Below the pieces are notes generated by a model. That model was not told the DNA's origin, searched no databases, and was given only the letters and a program-made list of their open reading frames with translations. Both the position numbers and the translations under genes were made by a program. Source: Laspinema palackyanum D2a (GTDB lineage: Bacteria > Cyanobacteriota > Cyanobacteriia > Cyanobacteriales > Laspinemataceae). From it: DNA of 64,000 bases. Shown here one piece after another: positions 8,932 to 18,680 of this stretch (within the stretch, counting starts at the first letter, position 1; every line of letters begins with the position of its first letter). The stretch spans positions 1-64,000 of the forward strand of contig JAMXFF010000043.1 in assembly GCA_025370845.1 (NCBI GenBank), in the 5' to 3' direction.

Positions 8932-9069
8932 GGAAGAATGCTGTCCAATTCCGAGTAGAATCTGTCCGGGGTTACGGGTCAGGAGACTGGCAATTTTAAT
9001 CAATTGTTCTGCCAACCTCTCCAGGTCCCGCGCTGCCACTCTCCCCCGCTCATCACCTTGATTACACTC

Positions 9070-11910
9070 ATGTCTGCAAATTCTTCTAGGCAAAATACGC
9101 CGGTCCCTTGGCATACATTCGACATCGATACCACCCTGGAAAAACTTCAGGTTGATCCCGCGACGGGTTTAAGCGCTGCGGAGGTATTGGAACGCTTGCA
9201 GCAATACGGCCCTAATGAACTGGAAGAAACGGGTGGTCGCAGTCCGTGGATTATTTTACTCGATCAGTTCAAGAACATTATGTTATTGATGCTGATCGCG
9301 GTGGCCTTTATTTCAGGTTTTTTGGCCCTTCAGCAGGGGGAGTTCCCCAAGGATGCGGTGGCGATTATGCTAATCGTGATTCTGAATGGGGTATTGGGCT
9401 ATCTTCAGGAAACCCGGGCGGAAAAAGCCCTCGCTGCGTTGAAAAGTTTGGCCTCTCCTCTGGTCCGGGTTCTCCGGGATGGCAAACTGCTGGAAGTCGC
9501 CTCAACGGACGTGGTCCCGGGAGATATTATGTTTTTGGAGGCGGGGGTGCAGGTGGCCGCTGATGGCAGACTGATAGAGGAGTCTAACCTGCAAGTGCGC
9601 GAGTCTGCCTTGACTGGGGAGGCGCAGGCAGTGGAAAAGGATGCGCCTATTGATCTGCCAGAGAATACATCCCTGGGCGATCGCCTGAATTTGGTCTTTT
9701 GTGGCACGGAAGTGGTCAAGGGACGGGCCAAGGCGATCGTGATTGGGACCGGAATGCGTACCGAATTGGGCAAAATTGCCACCCTGATTCAGGGGGTGGA
9801 AAGTGAAGATACTCCCCTGCAACAACGGATGACTCAACTGGGGAATGTGTTGGTCACTGGGTCCTTAATTCTCGTGGCGATCGTGGTCATCGGTGGGACC
9901 CTGGTGCAGGGAATGTCAGCGTTTAATCATCTGTTAGAAATTTCCCTGAGTATGGCGGTGGCGATCGTCCCCGAGGGGTTACCGGCAGTGATTACCGTGA
10001 CCCTGGCCCTGGGGACCCAACGCATGGTTAAGCGTCATGCCTTAATTCGCAAATTACCTGCGGTGGAAACCTTGGGGAGTGTAACCACAATTTGCTCGGA
10101 TAAAACCGGGACCTTAACTCAAAATAAAATGGTGGTCCAAGGGGTGGAAACTCCGAGTCACAGTTTGACGGTGACGGGAGAGGGATATGAACCCACGGGG
10201 GATTTTTTAGGGGCAAATCAGACAAAAATTGGGGTAGGTGAGTTAGGGGAGTATCCCGAACTGGAAACCCTGCTGCTGAGTTGTGTGCAGTGCAATGATG
10301 CGGTATTGCAGTATGAGAATAATGACTGGGCAATTGTGGGGGACCCGACGGAAGGGGCGTTACTGGTTTTAGCGGGTAAGTTGGAATTCACCGGCGATCG
10401 CCTCTCTTCCCAACTGCCTCGAATCAGTGAGTTTCCTTTCTCCTCGGAACGCAAACGGATGAGTGTCATCTGTCAAGTTTCCAATCCCGAATCTAAGGTT
10501 CTCAGTCAGGATTCAACGCCCTTCGTGATGTTTACCAAAGGGTCTCCCGAGTTAACTTTAGACTGTTGTAGTCAAGTTCTGATTGGTAACCAGATTCAAC
10601 CCCTTTCTGAGGCACAACGGCAGCAGGTTTTAGACCGAAATAATGATTTAGCTGCTAGGGGATTGCGCGTTCTCGGATTTGCTTATAAACCGTTAAGGGA
10701 AGAACCGCCAGAGAGTTCGGAAGACCAGACGGAACAGGAGTTAGTCTGGTTGGGAATGGTGGGAATGTTAGATGCACCCCGCCCGGAAGTGCGTGAGGCG
10801 GTGGTGAAATGTCGCAGGGCGGGGATTCGACCGATTATGATTACGGGAGATCATCAACTCACCGCGATCGCCATTGCCCAGGATTTGGGAATTGCGCAAG
10901 AGGGCGATCGGGTTCTCATCGGTCAAGAGTTGGAAGAAATGCCCCAGGAGGAGCTAGAACGGGAGGTGGATCACGTTAGTGTATATGCCCGAGTCTCTCC
11001 GGAACATAAACTCAGAATCGTCCAAGCGTTGCAAAAACGGGGTAAATTTGTCGCCATGACCGGGGATGGGGTAAACGATGCACCGGCCCTCAAACAAGCA
11101 GACATCGGCATTGCAATGGGGATTACGGGAACCGATGTGAGTAAAGAAGCCAGTGACATGGTACTTTTAGATGATAATTTTGCGACCATTGTTGCCGCGA
11201 CGGAAGAAGGGCGGGTGGTTTATACCAATATTCGCCGGTTTATTAAATACATTCTCGGGTCTAATATTGGGGAACTGCTGACGATCGCCGCTGCACCGTT
11301 GTTGGGATTACCCGGTGTTCCCCTCACGCCGTTACAAATTCTCTGGATGAATCTAGTTACCGATGGGTTTCCCGCGTTAGCATTGGCCGTTGAACCGCCA
11401 GAACCAGATGTCATGAATCGTCCCCCCTTTAGTCCTCGGGAGAATATTTTTGCTCGGGGGTTGGGGTTGTATATGGTGCGAATTGGGATTGTGTTTGCGA
11501 TTATTTCTATTGCCTTGATGATGTGGGCGTATTCTTACACTCATGAAGTTCTAGTAGATGGACTGTCTCCGGACCGTTGGAAAACAATGGTGTTTACGAC
11601 TTTGTGTATTGCTCAGATGGGTCATGCGATCGCGGTTCGGTCCAATACTCAGTTAACCATTCAGTTAAATCCGTTATCAAATCCGTTTGTATTTGGGGCG
11701 GTGATTATTACCACGATTCTCCAACTTCTGTTGATTTATGTGCAACCGTTACGAGCATTTTTTGGAACTCATTGGTTGACGCCGACTGAGTTGGCAATAT
11801 GTTTAGGATTTAGTTCCTTATTGTTTATTTGGGTGGAGATGGAGAAGGTCTTTTTTCGGGTGTTTTATGGGAAGAAAAAGACACCGACGGGGGTTTTAAC
11901 CCCCGTCTAA
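9070..11910 (+). CDS. P2A-type cation-transporting ATPase (Ca2+-ATPase-like)
   Basis: A 946-residue P-type ATPase that would pump Ca2+ (or a similar cation) across the membrane. The N-terminal cation-ATPase domain is followed by paired membrane helices, [10 protein letters not shown] in helix M4 near residues 300-309 (PEGL is typical of the P2A group), the phosphorylation motif CSDKTGTLT with Asp 344, and the hinge motif [10 protein letters not shown] near 664-673, then six C-terminal helices. I chose the ATG at 9070; 22 upstream in-frame residues look non-coding. The last residues (TPTGVLTPV) are encoded by a family D repeat, so the C-terminus was probably altered by repeat insertion. Relatives are cyanobacterial PacL-like pumps. 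Confidence 0.92.
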   Translation: MSANSSRQNTPVPWHTFDIDTTLEKLQVDPATGLSAAEVLERLQQYGPNELEETGGRSPWIILLDQFKNIMLLMLIAVAFISGFLALQQGEFPKDAVAIMLIVILNGVLGYLQETRAEKALAALKSLASPLVRVLRDGKLLEVASTDVVPGDIMFLEAGVQVAADGRLIEESNLQVRESALTGEAQAVEKDAPIDLPENTSLGDRLNLVFCGTEVVKGRAKAIVIGTGMRTELGKIATLIQGVESEDTPLQQRMTQLGNVLVTGSLILVAIVVIGGTLVQGMSAFNHLLEISLSMAVAIVPEGLPAVITVTLALGTQRMVKRHALIRKLPAVETLGSVTTICSDKTGTLTQNKMVVQGVETPSHSLTVTGEGYEPTGDFLGANQTKIGVGELGEYPELETLLLSCVQCNDAVLQYENNDWAIVGDPTEGALLVLAGKLEFTGDRLSSQLPRISEFPFSSERKRMSVICQVSNPESKVLSQDSTPFVMFTKGSPELTLDCCSQVLIGNQIQPLSEAQRQQVLDRNNDLAARGLRVLGFAYKPLREEPPESSEDQTEQELVWLGMVGMLDAPRPEVREAVVKCRRAGIRPIMITGDHQLTAIAIAQDLGIAQEGDRVLIGQELEEMPQEELEREVDHVSVYARVSPEHKLRIVQALQKRGKFVAMTGDGVNDAPALKQADIGIAMGITGTDVSKEASDMVLLDDNFATIVAATEEGRVVYTNIRRFIKYILGSNIGELLTIAAAPLLGLPGVPLTPLQILWMNLVTDGFPALALAVEPPEPDVMNRPPFSPRENIFARGLGLYMVRIGIVFAIISIALMMWAYSYTHEVLVDGLSPDRWKTMVFTTLCIAQMGHAIAVRSNTQLTIQLNPLSNPFVFGAVIITTILQLLLIYVQPLRAFFGTHWLTPTELAICLGFSSLLFIWVEMEKVFFRVFYGKKKTPTGVLTPV

Positions 11911-12095
11911 TCGCTAAAGACACCGACGGGGGTTAAAACCCCCGTCTAATAGCTAAAGTCGGTTGAAACCGACTGCTCATTTTATCCTGTGGTGTTTTTA
12001 GTCGGATTTATCCGACTTTAGCTATTAGCAGGGGGTTTTAACCCCCTGCGGTTGTCGCTACTGGGGATAACGCCTGAAGGCGTTACTACGAACGA
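11883..12095. repeat. Family D and related palindromes (cluster)
   Basis: Two adjacent copies carry GACGGGGGTTTTAACCCCC plus GTC (11886-11907) and the TTAAAA version (11927-11948). They are followed by GTCGG/CCGAC stems, GCAGGGGGTTTTAACCCCC plus TGC near 12029-12051, and one family B hairpin of the AACGCCTGAAGGCGTT type at 12069-12084. The first palindrome overlaps the end of the P-type ATPase gene. Strong GC stems flanking TTAA loops could end transcription in both directions. Confidence 0.85.
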
Positions 12096-12166
12096 AGGGG
12101 GATAACACCTTTGGATTTTTTATCGGGATTAGGGGTGGATTTTATTTTAATAAATTTGATTTAATT

Positions 12167-13321
12167 ATGTTTGTAAACCAACTGCATTTAAGACAATTTA
12201 GAAATTATCGAGAACAAGACTTAGAGTTAAATGCCCCGAAGACTATTTTAGTGGGGGATAATGCTCAAGGGAAAACCAATGTCTTGGAAGCGTTGGGGTT
12301 ACTTTCGACGTTGAAGAGTTCTCGGGTTTCGCGCGATCGCGATTTAGTTCGGGAGGGAGAACCCCAAGGACAAATTATCGGGATGGTGTCTCGGGAATAT
12401 CGATCCGTTAAATTAGGAGTCGTCCTGCGTCGGAGTGGACGGCGAACTGTATCGGTTGATGAAGAATCCTGTCGGCGAAATGTGGATTTTTTGGGGTTGT
12501 TAAATGTAGTGCAGTTTTCAAGTTTAGATTTGGAGTTGGTTCGGTCCGGTCCGGAAACTAGACGCAATTGGTTAGATGGATTATTGGTCCAACTTGAGCC
12601 AATTTATGCTCATATTTTACAGCAATATAATAAGGTTTTAAAACAAAGAAATGCGTTATTAAAGGAGATGAGAAGTGCAGAGTCTCGGGGCGAAAAATCT
12701 TATCTCGGTCCGGAACATCAGGCGCAATTGGGGTTATGGGATGCCCAATTAGCAACCATTGGAGTCCGGGTGATGCAGCGGCGATCGCGAGCGTTAGACC
12801 GATTGGTTCCCATTGCTGAAACTTGGCACGCGGCGATTAGTGGGCGAGTGGAATCTTTATGTATTCATTATGCCCCAAATGTGGAAGGAATGCAAGATAA
12901 ATCGTTGCGAGATTATCCCCAACAGGCGATGCAGGCTTTTTTAGAAAAACTCCAATCCCGGGCGATCGCAGAATCATTTCAAGGCACAACCCTGGTTGGT
13001 CCTCACCGCGATGAGATTGAGTTCACCCTCAACGATCTCCCGGTGAAACAATTCGCGTCCCAAGGACAACAACGCACCCTAGTTTTAGCTTTAAAATTGG
13101 CAGAATTGAAACTGATTGAGGAGATAGTGGGAGAACCCCCCGTGTTACTCCTGGATGATGTGCTTGCTGAGTTAGACCCCAAGCGGCAAAACCAACTTTT
13201 GGAAGCGATTCAAGACCGATTTCAAACGGTGATTGCAACGACTCATTTAGGTGGATTTGAACATGATTGGATCAATTCTGCTCAAATTCTCACGGTGAAA
13301 GCAGGGGAAATTTTTCCCTAA
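12167..13321 (+). CDS. recF: DNA replication/repair protein RecF
   Basis: A 384-residue RecF, the SMC-like ATPase that helps load RecA at single-strand gaps with RecO and RecR. The N-terminus (FVNQLHLRQFRNYREQDLEL) is typical. Walker A is GDNAQGKTNVLEAL near residues 31-44. The C-terminal part has the ABC signature region SQGQQRTLVLALKLAEL near 302-318 and Walker B PPVLLLDDVLAELDPKRQ near 324-341, with the D-loop. Length is normal. As in other cyanobacteria, it is not next to dnaA/dnaN or gyrB. A family D/B repeat cluster lies upstream. Confidence 0.96.
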   Translation: MFVNQLHLRQFRNYREQDLELNAPKTILVGDNAQGKTNVLEALGLLSTLKSSRVSRDRDLVREGEPQGQIIGMVSREYRSVKLGVVLRRSGRRTVSVDEESCRRNVDFLGLLNVVQFSSLDLELVRSGPETRRNWLDGLLVQLEPIYAHILQQYNKVLKQRNALLKEMRSAESRGEKSYLGPEHQAQLGLWDAQLATIGVRVMQRRSRALDRLVPIAETWHAAISGRVESLCIHYAPNVEGMQDKSLRDYPQQAMQAFLEKLQSRAIAESFQGTTLVGPHRDEIEFTLNDLPVKQFASQGQQRTLVLALKLAELKLIEEIVGEPPVLLLDDVLAELDPKRQNQLLEAIQDRFQTVIATTHLGGFEHDWINSAQILTVKAGEIFP

Positions 13322-13400
13322 ACCTAGAACCCTCACCCTAAATCCCTCTCCCAAGATGGGAGAGGGACTTTGATGAGGTGGTGGGGTTTTTTTTGCCCCT
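13322..13400. repeat. Short hairpin after recF
   Basis: CCCTCTCCCAAGATGGGAGAGGG (13352-13374, split as CCCTCTCCCA and TGGGAGAGGG around AGA) forms a strong stem. A T-run GGTTTTTTTTG follows some 15 bases later at 13385. It is a variant of the family A repeat (CTCACCCTAAATCCC precedes it) and may terminate recF transcription. Confidence 0.65.
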
Positions 13401-13486
13401 CCCCTCCCCGTTGTGGGCCTTCTTAGGCTATGCTCTATAAAAATAACCGGGTAATGACCCTCTCGGTATGCAAGGGGAATGAATTC

Positions 13487-14404
13487 GTGCTATCTAAACG
13501 CAAAAAATCCAACTCAAAACGCGCTCAACTCGGTCAAAAACCCGCTGATTCAGTTAACTTCCCTGATTTTATCCCGTCCCCAACCCCTCGCCATCCCCTC
13601 GATGTGGTTTATGAACAGTTTAGCAAACCGCAACTGACCTTAATTTTAAAAAAAGACGAACCCTCGATTTATGTCCGTCATACCGAGGGACAAAGGGTTC
13701 GAGGAAACTATCAAGTTGAAAGGGTTTTTGATGATAAAATGACGGGATTTTATGCGGAGGGTCGAGTTGCTTTATCCGGTAATGCACCCCCGGTTTTAGT
13801 GATTCGCGGATATGGGTCTTGGTATCCATTGGATGGAGTTTTGCAAGATACTCCCGAGGTGTTTATTGCTCATCTGGATTGGCAATCGAAAGCGGCGGAA
13901 ACGGAAGGCGCAGTCGCTTGGATTACGGAAAAATATCAACAAGGCGATCGCCCGGATGTGATCGGCGAAAGTCTGGGCGGCAAAATCGCTCAACAACTGG
14001 CGGTTAAATACCCCGACTGCATTCGGTCCGTTGTCACCTTTAATCCATTAGGAATTGGCCGAAAGTTAGCCCAATCTAGCCCTCATCCCTTGGTGTTTCA
14101 TTACTTTACCCTCGGAGAACGTTACGCATTTTGGGCCAATCAAGGGGACTTCATTCCCGGGACAATTTTGCAAATCTCTAAACGGGGAACTCGGTCCTGG
14201 AAATACCGCCTCACCGAATGGTTGATTCAGCGGACTCCCTCCCCGCTGGAACATTTTAAAAGTCGCCATTGTTTCGGTCGAATCATCGAGATTCTTGAGC
14301 GTCTGGTTGTGCAATTGATTCTCGTTTATCGCCATAATGGGTTGATTTTTACCCATCCGCGTCCCGTGGTTCGGGTTGTTGAGTTAAAAGAGTTGCTCCC
14401 CTGA
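13487..14404 (+). CDS. Alpha/beta-hydrolase (lipase-like) of unknown substrate
   Basis: A protein of about 305 residues with a lipase-type nucleophile elbow, DVIGESLGGKIAQQLAV, whose GESLG sits near residue 160. Upstream are the strands PPVLVIRGYGSW and FIAHLDW; downstream is SVVTFNPLGIG, matching the class of lipase-like alpha/beta hydrolases that act on internal acyl esters. The catalytic Asp and His are not certain. The N-terminus is Lys/Arg rich (KRKKSNSKRAQ). I prefer the GTG start at 13487 because AAGGGG lies nine bases before it; ATG codons at 13430 and 13454 are in frame alternatives. No signal peptide is evident. Confidence 0.65.
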   Translation: MLSKRKKSNSKRAQLGQKPADSVNFPDFIPSPTPRHPLDVVYEQFSKPQLTLILKKDEPSIYVRHTEGQRVRGNYQVERVFDDKMTGFYAEGRVALSGNAPPVLVIRGYGSWYPLDGVLQDTPEVFIAHLDWQSKAAETEGAVAWITEKYQQGDRPDVIGESLGGKIAQQLAVKYPDCIRSVVTFNPLGIGRKLAQSSPHPLVFHYFTLGERYAFWANQGDFIPGTILQISKRGTRSWKYRLTEWLIQRTPSPLEHFKSRHCFGRIIEILERLVVQLILVYRHNGLIFTHPRPVVRVVELKELLP

Positions 14405-14516
14405 GCTAAAATAAACTTATCCCCTCAAGCATGGGGCTACTCTAACCCAGTCTACCTCGGCGGGGTTAGATGAAAATTTCACCGGATGAGTTGCGATTTT
14501 AGTAAAAATAATTATT
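14405..14516. repeat. Short inverted repeats before the ABC transporter genes
   Basis: Contains CCCCTCAAGCATGGGG and TCTAACCCAG...CGGGGTTAGA-like stems. A related layout (CCCTCAAGGGTGGGG, then GCCTGCCTACGCAGGC) appears at 35018-35070 and 35745-35790. They are likely members of one interspersed repeat family. Confidence 0.55.
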
Positions 14517-15515
14517 ATGTCAATCATTGTTGCCGAACACCTCAGTAAAGTTTATCCCGTTGCCATCAAAGAACCCGGACTCAAAGGGACTTTGAATCAC
14601 TTTTTTCACCGGACCTATCGGAATATTGAAGCGGTGAAAGATGTTTCCTTTCAAATTCAACCCGGGGAAGTAGTGGGATTTTTAGGACCTAATGGTGCCG
14701 GAAAAACTACAACTTTAAAAATGTTAACCGGGCTAATTCATCCCTCGACTGGGCTCGTGAAAGTGGCGGGTCATGTTCCTTTTAAACGCCAAGAAGCGTT
14801 TTTAAAAAAAATCACCTTAGTTATGGGACAAAAGCAACAGTTACTCTGGGATTTACCCGCCTTAGATTCCTTGCGAATTAATGGGGTGGTGTATGGGATT
14901 CCGGAGAAAGAATGTCGGGAACGGATTGGTCAATTAACGGAAATGCTTTCTCTGCAAGGGAAACTGAATCAACCTGTGCGAAAGCTGTCCCTCGGGGAAC
15001 GAATGAAAGCGGAATTGATGGCGGCTTTATTGCACAATCCAGATGTGCTATTTTTGGATGAGCCGACCCTGGGATTAGATGTGAATGGACAAGCATCAGT
15101 CCGGGAATTTTTACGGGAATATAATCAGCGTACCGGGGCGACAATTTTGTTAACGAGTCATTATATGGCGGATATTACTGCCCTTTGCGATCGCGTGATT
15201 TTGATTTATGCGGGTCAATTGATTTATGATGGCAGTTTAGATGGTTTAGTCGAACGATTTGCCCCCTATCGGGAGGTGCAGTTAGAGTTAACGAATCCGG
15301 TTTCTGACCCGGAGAAATTGCGACAGCAAATCTCGAAGTATGGCGAAGTGGAAGAAATTGCGGGTCAGTCGGTGCGATTACTGGTGCGTCGGGATACGCT
15401 AACAGCTACGGTGAGTCAGATTTTAATCGATTTTGAAATCTTAGATTTGACGGTGACTGAACCCCCGATTGAAGAAGTGATTGGACGAGTCTTTACGGCT
15501 GGGGCGATCGCCTAA
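14517..15515 (+). CDS. ABC-2 type exporter, ATP-binding subunit
   Basis: A 332-residue ATPase that would power an ABC-2 exporter with DUF990-type membrane subunits. Walker A is GPNGAGKTTTLK near residues 57-68, the Q-loop lies in LVMGQKQQLLWD, the signature is degenerate (LSLGERMKAEL near 157-167), and Walker B is VLFLDEPTLGLD near 178-189, followed by the H-loop LLTSHYM. A C-terminal extension of about 90 residues after the ATPase domain is usual for this group. The gene is followed after 49 bases by one permease; the second lies 4.6 kb away. Substrate unknown. Confidence 0.93.
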   Translation: MSIIVAEHLSKVYPVAIKEPGLKGTLNHFFHRTYRNIEAVKDVSFQIQPGEVVGFLGPNGAGKTTTLKMLTGLIHPSTGLVKVAGHVPFKRQEAFLKKITLVMGQKQQLLWDLPALDSLRINGVVYGIPEKECRERIGQLTEMLSLQGKLNQPVRKLSLGERMKAELMAALLHNPDVLFLDEPTLGLDVNGQASVREFLREYNQRTGATILLTSHYMADITALCDRVILIYAGQLIYDGSLDGLVERFAPYREVQLELTNPVSDPEKLRQQISKYGEVEEIAGQSVRLLVRRDTLTATVSQILIDFEILDLTVTEPPIEEVIGRVFTAGAIA

Positions 15516-15564
15516 ACAACCCTTTCCCTGGACCCATACCCTAATCCATTAAACCCTAAAATTC

Positions 15565-16353
15565 ATGAGACGTTTTTTAAGAATTGCTCCCACCTTATTC
15601 TCCGTTCATTATGCTTATATGCTGGAATACCGCGCCGAAATTGTGCTATGGGCGCTATCAGGTACGTTGCCGTTTATTTTAATGGGCCTCTGGTTAGAAG
15701 CCTCTCAAACCGGGGGTTTTGCTCTAAATCCTGTGGAATTTGCTCGTTATTTTTTGGTAGCCTTTATTGTCCGACAATTCAATGTTGTTTGGGTGGTTTG
15801 GGAGTTTGAAAAAGAAGTGGTGGAAGGAAAACTCTCCATGAGGTTATTACAACCGTTGGACCCGGTGTGGCATCATGTGGCCGCTCATGTGGCGGAACGG
15901 GGTGCTCGCGTCCCCTTTATTGGCATCTTAATTTTAGTCTTTTTTGCCTTATATCCCGATGCGTTTTGGCTGCCCGATTTAGGACAGTTTTTGCTCTGGA
16001 TTGGGGTAGTTATATTAGGATTTATCCTGCGTTTTGTGATTCAATATACCTTTGCACTCCTGTGTTTTTGGATAGAACGGGCGAATGCGATCGAGCAATT
16101 TTGGTTTTTATTTTATCTGTTTTTCTCCGGCATGGTTGCTCCTTTAGAGGTGTTCCCGGAATCAGTGCGCCAAGTGGTGTTATGGACACCATTTCCTTAT
16201 ATGATTCACTTTCCAGCGGCGCTATTGGTGGGATTACCTGTGAATGTTCTCCCCAGTCTTGCCATCATGTGCGGTTGGGTGGCAATCTTTTTAATCATCA
16301 ATCGCTGGTTGTGGCGTCGCGGGTTGCGCCAATATTCCGGGATGGGGGCTTGA
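15565..16353 (+). CDS. ABC-2 family transporter permease, DUF990 type (first)
   Basis: A 262-residue integral membrane protein with about six hydrophobic helices (for example WALSGTLPFILMGLWL, FIGILILVFFALY and LLWIGVVILGFILRF). The motif EKEVVEGKLSMRLLQPLDPVWHH, here near residues 87-109, is characteristic of DUF990 permeases, whose E-x-x-x-G-x-L-x-x-x-L-L-x-P pattern is also found in the second permease of this window. It should form the membrane channel with the ATPase encoded just upstream. Its stop at 16353 is only seven bases from the end of the convergent chemoreceptor gene. Confidence 0.92.
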   Translation: MRRFLRIAPTLFSVHYAYMLEYRAEIVLWALSGTLPFILMGLWLEASQTGGFALNPVEFARYFLVAFIVRQFNVVWVVWEFEKEVVEGKLSMRLLQPLDPVWHHVAAHVAERGARVPFIGILILVFFALYPDAFWLPDLGQFLLWIGVVILGFILRFVIQYTFALLCFWIERANAIEQFWFLFYLFFSGMVAPLEVFPESVRQVVLWTPFPYMIHFPAALLVGLPVNVLPSLAIMCGWVAIFLIINRWLWRRGLRQYSGMGA

Positions 16354-16360
16354 TTTGAAC

Positions 16361-18238
16361 TCAAATCATGGATTTCAGATTTAAGGCGGTTTCGTTGAGT
16401 TTTTGAATCCCGGTTTTAACGTGAGTCATACTCGTTGCCGTTTCTGCTGCTTCATGGGTGAGATCGTTCATCGCAGTCATCACCTGTTCGATCGCCAGGG
16501 ATTGTTGTTGTGCAGTCAGGGCAATTTGCTGGGTATGTTCCACAATTTGTTCCATACCACTGGCAATATCTGTAAACACTTCTGCGGTATTTTGAGCAAT
16601 TTTCACCCCGGTTTCTACATTGGTTTGGCCCTCATGAGCAGCCAGGGCCATTGAATTAACCGCCCGTTCAATATCTTGAACTAAGGTGGAAATATTCTGG
16701 GTCGATTGTTTACTGCGATCGGCCAGTTTTCTAATTTCCGAAGCAACTACGCCGAACCCTTTCCCCTGATCTCCTGCACGAACTGCTTCTACGGCTGCAT
16801 TCAACGCTAACAGGTTGGTTTCCGTGGCTAAATTGCTGACTAAATTGGAGATGGTGCTAATTTTATTCGTCTGCTCATTTAAACTGAAACTCCGGGAGGC
16901 GATCGCCTCTACTTTTTCTTTCAAAGTTTCCATTTCCTCAAAGGTTTGGGAAACCGCTTTGCTCCCTTCTGCCACTCTAACTAAGGCGTGTTTTCCCCCA
17001 ATAGCGGCATTTTGCGCTTGTCGCGCTGAGTCTGCGGAAGCAGCATTAATCCGATCAATCGCTACGGTGGTTTCTTGTACCGATGCTGACTGCTGCACCG
17101 TCATTCGTTCTTGCTGTTCAATGGTTGCTAACAGTTCTATGGAAAAGGAGGAAACCACCCCCGTAATGTCTCGAATAGAACCCAGCAAATTCTTTAAAAT
17201 CATACTCCCGATTTGCAGGACAACCACCAAAGCAACCCCAGTAATCAGAATGGCAACCGTGCTTAAGTTATTAATCGGCGCAAAAACTACGTCTTTCGGC
17301 GCGGCATAGACGAGAACAAAACCATGTTTCCGATTTTGAGTATTGGGAAAAATTGGATTATAGCTAATTACCCAATCAATTCCTTCAGAAATAAACCCCG
17401 GTTGAAATGATAATAATTTTTGACTAATTTCTTCAGGATAGTCCTGGACTACCGTCTCCTCTTTATTTAAGTCAAATCCCCATTCTTTGCTTTCATTTCG
17501 GTGATAAATGTAGTAGCCCTCTGGGTTGATAATAAAGGCTTCATGGGACTGTTCTCCCGTTTTCACATCCACCATTTCTAAAAAGCTATCGGCAAATACA
17601 TTGGCAATAACAATTCCCTTTTTTTCTCCCGATGCACTATAAATCGGGGTGCTGTAGCGAATCACGGGGATATGAGGATCTTCTATTTCTCCATTTTCCC
17701 GATTCAAGTCAACCTGAGAAACAAAAATTTCACCAGAACTTAATTTCATGGTTTCGATGAAATAGTCATCAGTGGCCTTATTCTGAAGTTGAGAATCCGG
17801 TACAGTTTGAATCGTTCCATTTTTTGAATTCATCCGGACTAACTCATTGCCATTTTCATCCAAATATCGCAGTTGATAATAATAGGCTTTAGAGTCCAGG
17901 AAAGAATTAAAAATGATTTCTAATCTATTTTTCCAGTCTTGATATGAGGATTTATCTTGGGGGTCGATTCCTTTATTGGCTCGGGCTCTCACTATCCCTT
18001 GAACTGGAGGGGTTTGGCTGAGGTATAAAATATCAGCCTTAACATTTTTTAGAAAAGAACTAATTTTTGATTCACTATCGGTCCCTTGACGCACCATTTG
18101 GTTATAGAGTAACTCGGTTAAAACCTTTCGGTAGGACAGGGTACTATATCCGCCGACGATCGCCACCGGAATTAATGTACTCAAGAAAAGTAAAACCAAG
18201 AGCTTATTTTGAAATTTGCTGAATAGTTGAGTAATCAT
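16361..18238 (-). CDS. Methyl-accepting chemotaxis protein with Cache sensor domain
   Basis: A 625-residue receptor. A first membrane helix ([19 protein letters not shown], near residues 8-26) precedes a large extracytoplasmic Cache-type domain (about 40-310). A second helix ([21 protein letters not shown], near 325-345) leads to the cytoplasmic signalling hairpin, whose tip reads [16 protein letters not shown] followed by [18 protein letters not shown]. No clear HAMP domain is visible. I chose the ATG at 18238, preceded by GGAG at six bases; a GTG six codons upstream is possible. It would signal to a CheA kinase for pili-driven phototaxis or chemotaxis. It is convergent with the first permease and its leader is unusually long. 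Confidence 0.93.
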   Translation of the reverse strand: MITQLFSKFQNKLLVLLFLSTLIPVAIVGGYSTLSYRKVLTELLYNQMVRQGTDSESKISSFLKNVKADILYLSQTPPVQGIVRARANKGIDPQDKSSYQDWKNRLEIIFNSFLDSKAYYYQLRYLDENGNELVRMNSKNGTIQTVPDSQLQNKATDDYFIETMKLSSGEIFVSQVDLNRENGEIEDPHIPVIRYSTPIYSASGEKKGIVIANVFADSFLEMVDVKTGEQSHEAFIINPEGYYIYHRNESKEWGFDLNKEETVVQDYPEEISQKLLSFQPGFISEGIDWVISYNPIFPNTQNRKHGFVLVYAAPKDVVFAPINNLSTVAILITGVALVVVLQIGSMILKNLLGSIRDITGVVSSFSIELLATIEQQERMTVQQSASVQETTVAIDRINAASADSARQAQNAAIGGKHALVRVAEGSKAVSQTFEEMETLKEKVEAIASRSFSLNEQTNKISTISNLVSNLATETNLLALNAAVEAVRAGDQGKGFGVVASEIRKLADRSKQSTQNISTLVQDIERAVNSMALAAHEGQTNVETGVKIAQNTAEVFTDIASGMEQIVEHTQQIALTAQQQSLAIEQVMTAMNDLTHEAAETATSMTHVKTGIQKLNETALNLKSMI

Positions 18239-18680
18239 TGGAATCTCCAAATTCACTGGAAAGGACTAATTTGTTCGAGATGCATTTGAAATTTTAAAAA
18301 AACCCTTAATGACCGAAGTGGAGTCCCCTCGACAGCCTGAATAAATAGAGAATTCTCTATGCTTCGGTCACTTTTCTTCTTTAAGACTAGGGTGGTTAAC
18401 CCCCAACGTTTACGCGTTTCGGTCTGGTTACCTGAGTTATGGATTTACTTCTTATTTTATAGGAAAAGATACCTATCAGACATCCGCTTTTTTGCGGAAC
18501 TTTAGGACTGCTGATTCGGGGTTGGGATCTAGGTTGATAGAAATAAAAATAAGCCAATAATCCTAGCACAATACTTATAAATTGTCAAGACTAAAAACCC
18601 CGGAGTTGTGGGGCCTGGATCAAGAAGACAGGCTGAGGTTTGAAGTCTAGGGCAGGGGAGAGACCCGAACGGTTTCTAAC
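18239..18680 (-). promoter_or_regulatory. Long structured leader of the chemoreceptor gene
   Basis: The 442 bases between the histidine kinase stop and the chemoreceptor start contain several inverted repeats. TGACCGAAG (18310-18318) pairs with CTTCGGTCA (18362-18370) and encloses a 16-bp palindrome, ATAGAGAATTCTCTAT (18345-18360). Just upstream in the transcript is a GC-rich block at 18385-18440 with GGGTGGTTAACCCCC and ACGTTTACGCGT. The arrangement looks like a structured 5' leader. I could not match it to a known riboswitch class. Confidence 0.45.

Noticed and set aside
18239-18460. c-di-GMP riboswitch upstream of the chemoreceptor
   Set aside because: The conserved GEMM core elements could not be found, so I list it only as an unidentified structured leader.
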